NCBI GenBank assembly: GCA_003339415.1
Contig: PDHQ01000088.1
Location: 1-64,000 of the forward strand
Direction: 5' to 3'
DNA: 64,000 nucleotides
Origin: Ophiocordyceps camponoti-saundersi (nom. inval.)
Taxonomy: Eukaryota; Ascomycota; Sordariomycetes; Hypocreales; Ophiocordycipitaceae
This document shows positions 13,071 through 25,465 of the stretch, piece after piece (position 1 is the stretch's first letter; every line of letters starts with the position of its first letter). The notes under the pieces are model-generated. The model was not told the origin of the DNA and searched no databases. It was given only the letters and a program-made list of their open reading frames with translations. The position numbers were made by a program, and so were the translations under genes.

Positions 13071-13367
13071 AATAGAGGTTTTTCAAGTCTTTTACTTTGC
13101 TTTTAGACTTTTCCTCTATATAATCTAGTTATTTTCCTTTTATAAAGGTTTTTACTAGTTATATTATATATTATTAGTATTTTTCCTTCAGGGTTTTACT
13201 AATATATAATTATAATATGAAGATAGTCTTTTATCTTACTAAGGTTTTTACTATCTTATAGTTTTATTTAATTTTTCCACGCTTATAAATATTACTTTCT
13301 TATATCTTAGAAGATTAAATATAAAAATCTAATAAAGAGTATATATAATATACACTTTAAGGGAGGC

Positions 13368-14105
13368 TATAAGAGTAAATATAAAAAATATAGCTATAAT
13401 AGGCTTATATAATTATTTATAAATACTTTAAGTAAGTTTTATAAGGTAATATTTATATTATATTAAAGCCCTTTTAAAACGCTATATAATATATATTTTC
13501 TTATCTTAATCGGATAAGAAATAAGCCTATAATATAGCCTAAGATATATAGTATAAAAGAGGAATAAGCTATACACACTAAGGTGCACAGGGGCCTACTA
13601 TAGCGCACGCATATACCCTATAACGCCTATCGCATAGGCCCTATAGCGCCTATTATATAGCGCTTATAAGGTCTCACGTATAGCGCTTACAGGGCCTAAG
13701 CGTACGCGGGCCTAAGCGCGCGCATAAGCCTCGATCGTATACATCACACACAAGTCTCACCGCAAATCCTCGATCTTCTAAGTTAAATAACAAAAGAAGG
13801 AAAATACCTATAAACAAGGGGAAAGGAAGGTCTTATAGCTACGTTAGAGTACTATATCCGAGGACTTAGAAGTATCTTAGAAAGTACCTTCGTTACTAAG
13901 AAATTGTCTATAAAAGAAGGAGGGTTTTCCCACCTACTTATATAGTATTATTATCTCATACTTATAATTTAATTACCTTTCCTGCCTCTAATTCTTTATC
14001 TTTTTCCTCTATTTAACTATCACGTGATACCTCTCTTCTCACTCTATTACGTAATATTTTTTCCTAATCCGTTACTATTTATTTCTACTATATATAACCT
14101 TTTAA
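13368..14105 (+). repeat. 3' LTR of the copia element
   Basis: Gap-free copy of 7,854-8,591, preceded by the purine-rich AAGGGAGG tract expected just before a 3' LTR. Compared with the left copy it has lost more CpA in the GC-rich centre (about 13,590-13,700) but kept more in the stretch after 13,730. Confidence 0.85.
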
Positions 14106-15490
14106 TTTTCTAAGGCTAAAAATCTCCGCTATTAGTAGCGCGGAAAAAGTTAATAATAATATTCTTATAAATTTCGATAAATTACTTTAAATTATTAAAA
14201 ATATAGCTTTTAGCTTTAAAATTATATATAATATTATTTTATTTAACGCTATAGCTAGTAGCTATTAGTTTATATATTTATTTAGCTTTCGTAATAGCTT
14301 TTAATATTATAATTTATTTCTATTAATACTAATCTTTTAGGGGTAAGCGTAGCTTTAAATATAACTTCTAATAATTTTTTTCCTTATAAAGCTTACTACC
14401 CTTAAGAATAAAATATTTATAATTAAAATATTATCTTTTTTAGCTTTTTTAAGCGGGAGAAAAGGCTTTACTATTATAATTTCCGTAGCTATAGCTTTTA
14501 CCGCGGCCTTAACCTTTTTCTTAGCCGTTATCTTACTTTTTATTTTACTTTTTTATATTCTAATTTACGGAAAAGATATCTTTTTTCTTATTATTAATAA
14601 GCTTAATATAATTCTAAAAGAAACTTAAGACCTTATCTTTTATCGGAGGCTTCTATTTAGCTAATTTATATATTTAATTTTTATATTAAAAAAATATAAT
14701 AATTTTAATAGCGTTAATTATAGCGCTAATAAACTATTCCTTATAAAGTTCTTTTATTATAATATAAAGTTAATTTTATAAAAAATTAAAGTATTTTATA
14801 AAAATACTAAATATTATAAAATTCTCCGCTTTTATAATATATATTTCCTTTATAATTAACGAGAAAATAATTTTTAAAGCTATATTATATTTTTTTTAAT
14901 AGCTATAAAAATTTAATATATTAATTAATTTAAATTCTAGCTATTATTATAAATTCTAAAAATTATTATAAGCTTATAATAATATATAATAAAATAATAA
15001 TAATAAATTTCCTTATTTTACTATTTTTTTATAATTTTAATATTTATATTTATAAATTTATTATTATTAAGCTTATTAATATATTAAAATAATCGAAATT
15101 ACTTAATCGCTATTCTAATTAATATCTCCTAATATTATTAATTTTCTTAGCTTTTTAGCTTTTTTATACTTATTAAAATCGCTCCTATTTTTATATTTTT
15201 TAATAAGGTTATCGTAATTTTTTTTATAGCTTAAATAAGCTCCTTATTACTTAAATAAGTAATATTTTCCTTAGTAAAGCTTATCTTAGCTTTTTTTAGC
15301 TAAAATAATCTTTTATAAACTAAGTTAAGTATATTACTTATTTAAAATAATAGCGTTAGTAATATAGTAATATTTATTATAGCTAAGCGGATCTTAAATA
15401 GGATCTCTTATAAAGAATATTAATTATTATTATAAAAAACGCGTAATTTAGCGCGATAGGTATATAACTTATTAAGGCACGTACTCTATT
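14106..15490 (-). pseudogene. Copia-like fragment, right part of the interrupted element
   Basis: Continuation of the fragment at 6,930-7,853 beyond the inserted copia element. Closing up the insertion across the possible 5-bp target duplication brings together an LEK/SKVKINLP-type reading frame on the - strand. Further from the junction the sequence is too damaged for me to recognise domains. From about 14,640 to 15,480 I see only AT-rich DNA with no readable protein. Confidence 0.4.
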
Positions 15491-15836
15491 ATAGATCGGG
15501 TAGTAATATTACTAATAATAAGTCTAACTCTAGTAGCCCCTCTATACTAATTTAGTATGGCTAATATACTGACCTAACCGGGCTTAAGCCCTAAGTAGGG
15601 CATAGCCTAGACACAGGGTGTGTCACACATAACACTAGGTGAGGACGACATATTAGGGGACCTAGGAGGCGATCTATCCGTAGTAGCGGACGCAAACCCT
15701 CAACTCAAGCATATATAGTATGTATATATGTATATACATACGGATAGAGTCAGAATATAATTCGAACGATGAAAAGTATAATACATACACCGAGGTATGC
15801 ATGTAATGTATATATATACGGACGTAGCTAAATAGG
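15491..15836. other. Unmutated non-coding islet between dead elements
   Basis: From about 15,540 the base composition returns to near normal, with CpA and TpG present, up to the left end of the next element. No open frame of note. It contains a GGGCTTAAGCCC palindrome (about 15,571) and alternating TATGTATATATG/ATACATAC runs (15,718-15,742). It may be unique intergenic DNA left between two insertions. Confidence 0.55.
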
Positions 15837-16038
15837 AGATAAACAGCCGAGTCACCTAACTGTCAGATATGGCCTTATATGGCCATAAAACAGCACGATA
15901 AAAGGAAACCTATATATAGGCAGAAAAGCAAGGTTAATTATATATAAACTAGAAAAGCCTAAGCTATCTATCTATATCTAAAGTATAAGAGTTACACCTA
16001 TATAACTAAGTTAGGTTAAGTAACCTATACCTACTATT
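15837..16038 (-). repeat. 3' terminal repeat (LTR) of the minus-strand gypsy element
   Basis: Aligns without gaps to 24,766-24,967 (constant offset 8,929). The outer left half is unmutated (for example GTCACCTAACTGTCAG), whereas the inner right half carries C-to-T and G-to-A changes. Confidence 0.85.
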
Positions 16039-18050
16039 ATATTTACTACTATATAGAGATAGTTTAAGGTATTTATCCCCTTCTAAGACTAAGGAAAGAA
16101 AAAGAAAATAATAAAAAGAAGAAGAAAAGGAAAGAATATATATAAATTAAGCCTTAGACGATAATCCCTTTACCCTTAACTATACTTTATTAAGGCTTAC
16201 CTTAATTTTACTATACCTAGTATCTACTTTACTACCTACTACCGCTATATTCGCCTCTAAAAGCGTTAAGTAGTTTAAATTATCTTTAGTTAACGTAATT
16301 AGCGTATCTATCTTATCTTTTATAGTTTTTAGTCTATTAAGGGCTTATATAGGAAAGCTCGAGTTACTAGTTATATTAAGTATCTCTTAGGCGTAAGCTA
16401 ATAATTTATAAACGTAGGTCGTGGTCCGCCTTAGGTTTAATTATACTTAGCTAAATAGACTCTTAAGTAAGGACTCGATAAGATAGTCGCCTAAATCGAC
16501 ACTCTCTAATATAGGTGCCCGTCTCCTATATCTTTTCTTTACCTAACTTCCTACTATAATAAGAGGCTTAGTAATAGTAAGGTTTACTAAGTTAGAAGTC
16601 GTAAGCTAAGGAGTAGCTTAGGGAGTTATCTATATTATAGGTTACGGATTAAGTTTATTCTAAGCTACGATCTTAGGGTATAATACTTAAGTTATAATAT
16701 ATATTTCCTTTAAGGTAAGGCCTAGGGCTAGTACTTAGGTAATAGGGCCCGGTAATAGTAGTTATCTTTAAGCTATTATCGGCTATTTTAGCGCTAAGTA
16801 TTTCTTAGGCCTTTTCCCGGAAAGCTTCCCTCTAAGGGGCCAGACTATTACTAGTCTTTCCTTCGTAATACGTAAAGATTAAGATATAGACTTATTCTAT
16901 TCGTTAATCTAATAATAGGTTCGTTAATATATTACCCTTAGGATAGACCGATAGAGATACTTAAGGTCCCTTAAAGATATATTCTTAGCCGTAATTTCTA
17001 ATCGTCTAAGGTATCCTAGCTTAGACGCTAGTTTAGGGAAGTTAGTTAGCGGGTTAATAATATTTACGTTAAAGAAGTTAGTAATAATATTAAATATTTA
17101 GACTAGGTATATAAGTATAAGAGGGAATATTAGAGGGTATTAGGTTATTATAATATCCTCGATCCCCTATATTTCCTTTATCTTTACCTTAAGCTAGGTA
17201 AGCTTTTAAGGCTATTATATAAATCTTATTATAAGCTATACGATCTACTATCTTATTATAGCTTAACTATATAAGGTATTACTTATTACCACGATAGTAG
17301 CCGACGATAGCTTTATAAAAGCCGAATACGAAAGTTATATCTATTCTAGTAAGTGCTTTTTAACTAGGTAATATTTAGCTTACCTAAAAGCTACCTTAGC
17401 TTTAATAAAGAAAGTAGTAATTATAAGTTTAACTTTTAACTAGACGAGGTCCTTAGTATTAGGTATATCTAGGTAATCGAGTATCGTTTATAGGTTAAGC
17501 TATACCTTAAGGCGTTTATAGACTATCTTTCTATTTATCGCCTTATTAGCGACTTATCTTAGGCTCTTAAGTAGCTAGTATAGGTTTTAAAGCCTCTTAT
17601 ATATCGTAATATCGCCCTCTCTAAGGCTTATAATAAAGGGGATAAGGCTACTAAGGTTTATATAAGGGGGGATAGCTACGGGTACGAGATTTCTATCGGA
17701 AATAAGGTTATCGCCTATATCTATATTATCCTATATTAGTATATTAAAAAGCTCTTAATTTATAAGATCTAGTATAATATTAGTCGCCTATAGTAGTACG
17801 TTAATAAGCGTCTAGGAAGTTATATCTACTAAGTATATAACTATAAGTTAAAGCTATCTAAGTATATTATAGTAAGAGGAAACCTCGACGGTAAGATAAG
17901 TTAAAGTAAATATAGTAGATATAAGAGAAAAAGGGTATATAAGAAAGAAAAGAGAAGAGAGAAATAACCGAAAGAGAAAATACTTAAGTTTAGGTTAGTA
18001 AGGCGAAAAAGTAAGTCCCTTTAAAATCGTCGTAAGCTAGCTAGTATAGC
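16039..18050 (-). pseudogene. Unassigned region between integrase and 3' LTR
   Basis: About 2 kb inside the gypsy element, downstream of integrase in the element's direction. The - strand reads as protein-like segments (for example DNIDIGDNLISDRNLVPVAI at about 17,660-17,725) interrupted by TAG and TAA. I do not recognise the domain. It could be an additional element ORF or captured sequence. Confidence 0.4.
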
Positions 18051-21000
18051 CGGTATCTACTAGTTATCGCTTCTTAAGTATTTAGGCCGTATAAGGAAGT
18101 ACTTTAATAAGTCCTAGTAAAAGGTTAAGTTTACTATACTTTTAATTATAGTGCTATTTATATAGCGAATTATCTATAAGACTTTTCTTACTTACTAGTC
18201 TAGCCTAAAGGGGCTAACTTAGGTCGGCTATAGCTTAGTAAGTTTACCTTCCCTAGCTACGTATATAAGATTACCTAGCTTAAATCTAGCTATCCTAACT
18301 ATTTCCTAGTAATATCTGCGGCCTTTAGCTTTTAGTTTAAACTTAGCCTTTACTAGGCCCCTCTAGTTAGAGGCTTTAGTAATATAACGTAGAACTAAAT
18401 TAGCATATCGACCTCCTATAAGCTATTCTACCTTCTTACTAGCTTTAAGAGCCTTAAAAACTTCTAGGGATAAGGTAAGGGGTAATAACCTATCTTACTA
18501 TATACTATATAAAATCTCGGATAGCGAGAAACTAAGTATTCGAACTATCCTATAATTTAGCTATCTTATAACCTTCGATAAGTAATTTAACTAAGATAAT
18601 TCCTTAAGCCTAGCTCGATTTAGGACTTATAAGAAGATCCGATTTATAACTTCGACGAGGCTAATATTTCGGTAAGACTTAGATAAGGCTAAGATATAGG
18701 TAACGCGTTAAGCTTTTAGGAAGGTAGCTATTTCTCTAAACGAGAAAGCAGATCTAGGGTCTAAATATATAGCTATAAGCATAAGGGCTACGAAGTCTAT
18801 CTAGCTTCGTAGTTAAACTAAGGTTTCTAATATACCTACTATCCGGTACGCTATTAACTAAGCAAACTTTAAGAAATAGTCGATAATAACTAGCACGAAC
18901 TTAGCGCTATTACTAATAGTAGGGAACGGCTTAATATAATTTATACTAATAACTTAGAACGGGGCGCTAATAATAATAAGCTAATCTAGTAACTTAAGCA
19001 CGCGAGGTATAAAGAATAAATACTTAGTATAGCTTTTTACGTAAGCTATAATATCTTAAGCTATATCTAGCTAGAAGATATAAGTAAAAAGTCGTCTATA
19101 TATTAGCTTTAGGCTAAAATATCCTACTTTATTATAAGCTTATCTTAGTGCTTTAAGCACCTTATCCGGTAAAAGGTAACGCTACTAATTTTTAGATAAG
19201 TGGCGATATAAGAGGATATGCCGCTTAGGGTATTATCGAAAAGATAAGGCCTATCGTTTTACTCGTGCTAATCTAATCCGGTCCTAAGGATTAGTTAATC
19301 TTCCCTTAGTTAGCTATCTAACTAATTCCCTATATTAGGTATTTTAAGCAAATCTAGCTAAAAATATAGAGGTATTAGGCTATCTTAGAGTAACTATTAT
19401 TAGTATAAGTTCCTTAGGTAACTTTTATCTTATCTACTACTATAATAACTTAAAGGCGTCCTATTATAGCTAAGATAGCTTAGGCAGGGCTTGCTTAGAC
19501 TTATCTACTAGTAATATCTTAATCTTATTACCCCTTAAATATTTAAGCAAGTCCTTAAAGCTAGTTTTTCTATTTTTCTATCTCTATAAGCCCTTACTTA
19601 GGTTAAAGTAGCCGAAATCTATAATATCTAGAATATTATAATTATTAAACGGGAATAAAGTTTATAATAAGCTATCTACTATAATATTTCTATCTCTAGA
19701 AATATATTCGAGGATAATATTAAGCTACCTTAGCTTTATTACTTACCTAGTATAGATGCCCTTATATCCTTCTACCCTTAGAAACTAGGTTAAAGGTAGG
19801 TAATCGGTGAAGATTACTAATAGCTAGATAGTATAAAAGAAGTGCTTATATCGTCGGCAAAACTCGATAATAGTATAAAGTTCCCTCTTATACGTCCCGT
19901 AATTCCGCTAGGTTTTTATAAGTAAGAAGGAATTATAGAGAATAGGCACTTTAACTTTATCTCTTTCCTATAATATAACGTAGCCTACGCTATACTTCGA
20001 TACGTTAGTATAGACCCGTACCGGCTTATTAAGCTTAGGGCTATATATTACTATTATAGCTTTAGCTATAGATTTTAAGATCGTAAAAGAGAGGGCTTTA
20101 TATAGGCCCTAAATAAAAGGCATATTCCCGGTAAGTTTAGTTAGAGGTTTAGAAAGCTCCGTATAATTAGTAATCTATTTTCGATATAAGCCTATAGCCC
20201 CTAGGAAAGCTTAAACCTATCGCTAGTTTACCGGCATAAGCTAGTCCTTAATCTTCTATAGCTAGCTAGGCTTTATCGTAATTTAACCTCCTATATAATA
20301 TACTTATCTAATAGTAAGGATATTTGTTATTCCTAGGAAGACCTTCTTAAAACTTAACCGGAGGAGAGCTTATAGTAATCGTAGTAGGAAGTAGTCCCTA
20401 ATAAACTACTACTACTCCTTAAAGCTTATATACTTAGTAAAGATATCGTTAATATAGTTATTTAGGGGTGCGATATAATTACTTTCTAAAAATACTACTA
20501 GCAGCGATAGCTCGGGCAAAAGTTTAGGTATAGCCCTAAAAGCTAATTTTATTATCTTAGTAAAGCTATAGGCCGCTAACTAGGTTCCTTATAAAAGTCT
20601 TATTAGTTATAATTAAGAAAAACCTAAGATTTAGAATACTAGAATATAACGAAGCTTAGGGGCTATAAGTATAGCCTAGTAGCTATACTTTAAATTAAAT
20701 ATACTAAATAAACCGATCCTAAAGTCTAAAAATCGGTTATAAAGTTCTAATAGTAGGGGAATTATAGTGCCTAGTAAGTTTTTATTTACGTTATAGTAAT
20801 TTATCGTTAGCCTCTACTTAGCTTAAGGATTAGATTTATCTTTAATAACTATAACGGGTTTAGCTAACTACTAGCTTAGTTTACCGTTAGCTACTATTAT
20901 ATACTTATAGATCCCGGAGTTAATATTTTTACGAATAATCTTCTCTATCTAATACCGCTATAGAGTATTCTATCTTCTTTTTTAACTACGGTATTATAGT

Positions 21001-24000
21001 TTTATCCTAGGTATAATCTTTAGGTAATATAGGAAGAGGTCTGTTAGTAATATATCCCTCGTATTTTAACCCTCGAAGTTACGATACGTATAAAACGTAT
21101 ATATAATCTCCTCCCTTAAGTATCCTAAAACTAGGGGTCCGAGCGTAATATTATATAAGTCGAATTACTTTATAACTAAATCTCTATTAATAGTTTAGTC
21201 GATATCTTATCGCTAGACTCTTCTCTATATCGGGAATAGGGATACCGGGGGTTCTATTACCTAGGGACTTAGCTAATACTATCTATCTAGCCTCTAATAC
21301 CGCTTAATATTAGAGGTAACCTCTAAGCTAGCTATCGCTCCCTTAATTATAAGAGGCTTAGGTAGTAGCTATTTAAAGTAAAATAAAGCTAGTATAAAAT
21401 AATCTTAAAATTTAGCTTTAATACTTATATTATCTCTCCTTATTAGTTAAGGTATATAATAAATTAGAGAGGTAACTAGGTTAAAGTAAAAATATTTAAA
21501 AGATAATATAGAGATATAAGCCTCCTATAAATATAGTTTAGTAATATACCTAAGTTATTATTAATATTTTAGTTTAAAGATTCTACGTTAGATATATAGT
21601 TAGTATTAGAGCTATCTATATCTAAGTTTATATCCTCTCCTAAGGATAAGGAAAAATCTAAAGGTATTCCGATAAACTTCTTTAGTAAAGGCGGCGTATT
21701 AGGAGCGAGTATAATCTTCTACTAATTAGTAAAAGCTATAACTAGGCCCTCTAGTATAATTAGTTTATCCCCCTTAGAAGTCCTGCCGATCTTAATAATA
21801 TCCTCCCGTATATCGATAATAGCTCCGATATCGAATAACTATAGGAGTCTTAGGATAATAGGGACGTTATCTAAAGCTATAAACTTATTTTTAGGCTTAA
21901 TAATAGCCTAAACTTCCCTATCGATACCCTATATAAGAACTTAAAAGATAGTAAAATCTTAAATTAGCTACCTTCCTATATTAGCAGTTATTATAAGTAA
22001 CCCTTAGAACCCTATATTACTTAGGGGCTTAGTTTTAATATTATATCTACGAATAAAGTTAAGGTTAAGAAGGTTTACCTAGGATCCTTAATTAGCTAGA
22101 GTAATAGTAAGGGATAGCTTAAAGGATATACGCCTATTTAGTCTATTAAATATAATAGTATATAGGACTCTAAACTACCTAGTAAAGTTCTCTTATTATA
22201 ATCTAGTATTTACCGTAGATCGGTTAAATTTAGTAGTATTACTATTTACTATTATTACCTTAGCTTTAAGTTTAGCCTTAGCTTTGCCTTTTCCTTTCTT
22301 TATCTTAGTTAGAGCTTATCGCTTACGTGATAATAGGTATCGGAACTACTTAGCGCCCTCCGAACTTACCTACTAGAAGTTAACTAGGTTAATTAGTATA
22401 ATAAAGTATTTTACTAGCTTAACCTAATTAATATTACCTATATTATCTCTAGCTTATACCTTTACTAATCCTTTTAGAGCTTATCGAGATATATATAGCT
22501 TATTAAAAAATCCTATACCTAGGTCTTTTATAACCTTAGCTAGTTTCTTATAACGAAGTATAGCCTTAGGATTTAAAGCTAGTTTAAAGGTTTCTTCGAT
22601 AATATCTAAGCGTAAGGATCGGCGCTTAATAAGATAACGGTTATCTAAGCCTACTACTATAATAATTACTATAAGTGCCTCTCGGACGATCTTATTAAGT
22701 TTAACCTTATTATTCTTTACTAATATAATCTAGTTTAACTTATTTACTAGGCTTTCCTCTAGATTTAACTTATCTATTATAGTAGTAGGGGTTACTTAGG
22801 TAGTAGGAGTGGTATTTCCCCGGTCTAAGCCTAACTTTAGTAAGACTATATTTAAGTAGATTTTACTAGATAAATTACCCGTTAACTTACCTAGTATATT
22901 ATATAGCTACTAGATTAGTTCTTAAGTTAAGGATTATTCTAAGTAATTATTAGACTTAATACTAACCTAGTATACCGGAATCTGCTATATTAGCGCTAGC
23001 GGCGGGATAGCCGGACCCCTAATACCTAGGGTATTAGTAGACTTACTAAAGATAAGCCCCTTAAGGATATCTTTCTCCTAAGCTTATAGACCTTTATAAA
23101 ATAGAGTAGGATAATTTAATACCTTATAGCCCGCTTCCCTATATTAAATATATATAAGTTAATCCTAAGGAAAAGAAAAGGTACTATTAACGTAGATATT
23201 TAATAAATTCTTAGCGTTATAACCTATTATAGTAAAACTTACCTACTTAGGTGCCTAATATCCCGTTATCTTAGGAGGCCTAAAGTTACCTTATCCTTAA
23301 CCTTAACCTCGATTAACTCTATTAAGTTTATTCTAATAGTTAGGTCTCGCTATAATAGGCGTTATAGATAGTATTATTTTATAAGTATCTTACTAAGGAG
23401 TATATTTAATAAGGGATATCTTAGTAGAGTTAGAAGCTATAAGTACCGCTTATTATTCTTATACTTAACCTTAAAGATCCTATCTTAGGGTAAAGCCTAA
23501 GCGCTATCTTACTAGTACGTTAAGTAGATACCTAAACTTCTCTTAGAAAAGATCCCTTATTATAGCTATAATAGCTACCTACTCTCGAACTTAGTAATTA
23601 GCTTATTTAGCTACTTAGATCTCTATAAAAGCTTAAATAATATCCTAAGCTTCTATTAAGCTAATTAAGGTAGTAGCCTATTATAATATAGTAATATAAC
23701 GTAACTCTTAATTAGTAATATTAGAAATAAACTTATAAATTATTATATTTAAGAATATACTCTCGAGAGCTAATAATAAGAGGCTACCCCGAATAAAATC
23801 CCTAGTACTAACTAATCGAAGCGTTTAGCGGGTCTTATAGTAGTAGGCCTAGAGAGACTCGCCTAGGCTTTAGCTAAACTATACTAATATTCGTAGCTAT
23901 TATAGAATATAACTAAAAGTAAACTTTTCTTCTAAAATTATCTATAATAGATAAAGGTTATTAAGCGTAGCTTTACCTATCCTTATACGCTTATAGATAT

Positions 24001-24765
24001 CGTAAAGTATAGTATCGCTATCTATAAAATCTATAGCCTTACTTATTAGGTTAATATTTATAACCCTAATCTTCTTATTATAGTATTTAGTAGCTTTATT
24101 AAGCTTAGTAAACGCTAGGTTAATAGCTTTTAGCTATTAGTAAGTATTATTATTACCCCCGAACTTACCTATATCCCTATTAGTAAGGGTTTTAATAACT
24201 TAGCTATAGCTATTTAAAGATAAGGGCCTATCTATATCTAGGCTCCGGTCTAGGTTTAAGATATCCTTAGCTATTTAGAAATAAGTATTAGAGAATAAGG
24301 GCTACTATCTAAGTTAGAAGGCTATAATAAATTTAGATAATATAGGGAATAGATTAGGATTAATAAGAACTAATATAGGGCTCGAATAAGAAGAAGATAT
24401 TAGATATAATAACTTTAGTATATAGTCTTAATATCTTTAGTATATATAAAAAAGAGAGAAAAGAAAAGAGGGGAGAAAGGAGAGAAGGGGATAGGTTAGG
24501 TATTTAGTCTAAGTAAGAGCTATCTATATCTATAAGCTAAGAGGTAGGAGGCTAGAACTATTAGGCCCTTATAAGTTAGGAAAGGGAAGAACTAAGTAAA
24601 GAAGGTTAGGTCTTAGTTAGAGAGAAGGTCTAGGAGGAAAAGGGGGTAAAGATAAGGCTTTTAGTAATATTAGTTAAAAGGCTAAGTTAGTTAGTTATAT
24701 AGATCTAGTTTATAGAAAGTAAGGCGGTCGGCGCTAAGGGCTATAAGCCCCCTATCTCGGTTATT

Positions 24766-24967
24766 AGATAAATAGCTAAGTTACCTAACTATTAGATATA
24801 GCCTTATATAGCTATAAAATAGCACGATAAAAGGAAACCTATATATAGGCAGAAAAGCAAGGTTAATTATATATAAACTAGAAAAGCCTAAGCTATCTGT
24901 CTATGTCTAAAATATAAGAGTCACACCTGTGTGACTAAGTTAGGTCAGGTGACCCGTGCCTGCCATC
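24766..24967 (-). repeat. 5' terminal repeat (LTR) of the minus-strand gypsy element
   Basis: Partner of 15,837-16,038. Here the inner left half is RIP-mutated and the outer right half (from about 24,897) is intact. The intact part contains the palindrome TCACACCTGTGTGA and the near-palindrome GGTCAGGTGACC. The transition to normal composition of the gene island happens inside this repeat. Confidence 0.85.
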
Positions 24968-24973
24968 AATAGG

Positions 24974-25465
24974 TAGGTAGGCACGTTTATACGGATACAC
25001 ATGTTAATTGAAGCTATACCTGGCTTCTAGTAGCACACAGTCACACACACACGTGCAGCGGCCGTCGAGAGGGGTTTTTTCTTTTTTTTTTTTGCCGTCT
25101 TTCTGCGGGGTCTCTCTGACAGCGATGAAGCTCTAACGCGGGACTAGGCACCATTCCACCTTGAGCCGTTAGTAGAGCAGCACCACCATCTCCGAATACC
25201 GGATCTCTCTCCTCTTTTTTCCTTTAGCCCCTCTCTCTCTCACTGTCTGCCAGACTCTTCTTTTCTTCAGCGGTTACATATATTTTGCCCCCCATCCATC
25301 TGCCCTTTTTCTCACTCTTCTCCCACCTCTCTCTGTGTCTCTCCATCTCATCGTCGTCTTCGTCATCATCATCGTCACCAGCTTCTTCTTCTTCACTCCC
25401 ATCTCCCTCGAATCAATTTCCCATCACTTCTACCTCTCCCAACTCCCCCCCCCCCTTCTCAAACC
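24974..25465 (+). promoter_or_regulatory. Upstream region of adenosylhomocysteinase
   Basis: Normal composition, strongly pyrimidine-rich from about 25,200 to 25,455 (CTCTCT, TCTTCTTC, CCCCCCC), typical of promoters and leaders of highly expressed ascomycete genes. No TATA box is obvious. An ORF starting at 25,285 is CT-repeat artefact. Confidence 0.5.

Larger units (their letters stand above)
7854..14105 (+). mobile_element. RIP-inactivated Ty1/copia LTR retrotransposon
   Basis: Complete in outline: two direct LTRs of equal length (7,854-8,591 and 13,368-14,105), a primer site just inside the left LTR, a gag-pol frame and a purine tract (about 13,355-13,366) before the right LTR. Pol order is Gag, protease, integrase (DI-stop-GP at 10,497-10,512, then FITFIDVYSREL), reverse transcriptase (YVDD at 12,078-12,089) and RNase H. 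Integrase before reverse transcriptase is diagnostic of Ty1/copia. Many stops are TAG or TAA where Trp or Gln is expected. A possible 5-bp target duplication is TTTTT (7,849-7,853) and TTTTC (14,106-14,110), one transition apart. The element sits inside an older copia-like fragment on the other strand. Confidence 0.88.
15837..24967 (-). mobile_element. RIP-inactivated Ty3/gypsy-like element, 9.1 kb
   Basis: Two 202-bp direct terminal repeats flank about 8.7 kb of AT-rich, TpA-rich DNA readable on the - strand. The reverse transcriptase box, YINDI, lies at about 20,439-20,457, with the first catalytic Asp now Asn. The RT thumb/RNase H junction (FLGAIGLYRK..., then LSKPLTKL) is at about 20,110-20,215. 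Integrase lies at about 18,650-19,260 (a zinc-binding region, then SINYIKPFPTISNSAKFVLVIIDYF in degraded form). RT before integrase places it in Ty3/gypsy. Gag should lie at about 22,300-24,700, but I could not pick out its motifs. About 2 kb downstream of integrase is unassigned. The right end lies 498 bp upstream of the adenosylhomocysteinase ATG. Confidence 0.8.
15831..24973. repeat. Target site duplication AATAGG
   Basis: AATAGG at 15,831-15,836 and again at 24,968-24,973 immediately flank the 202-bp terminal repeats. Six bp is one more than usual for Ty3/gypsy, and AGGTAGG-type runs are common in this island, so chance is possible. Confidence 0.5.
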
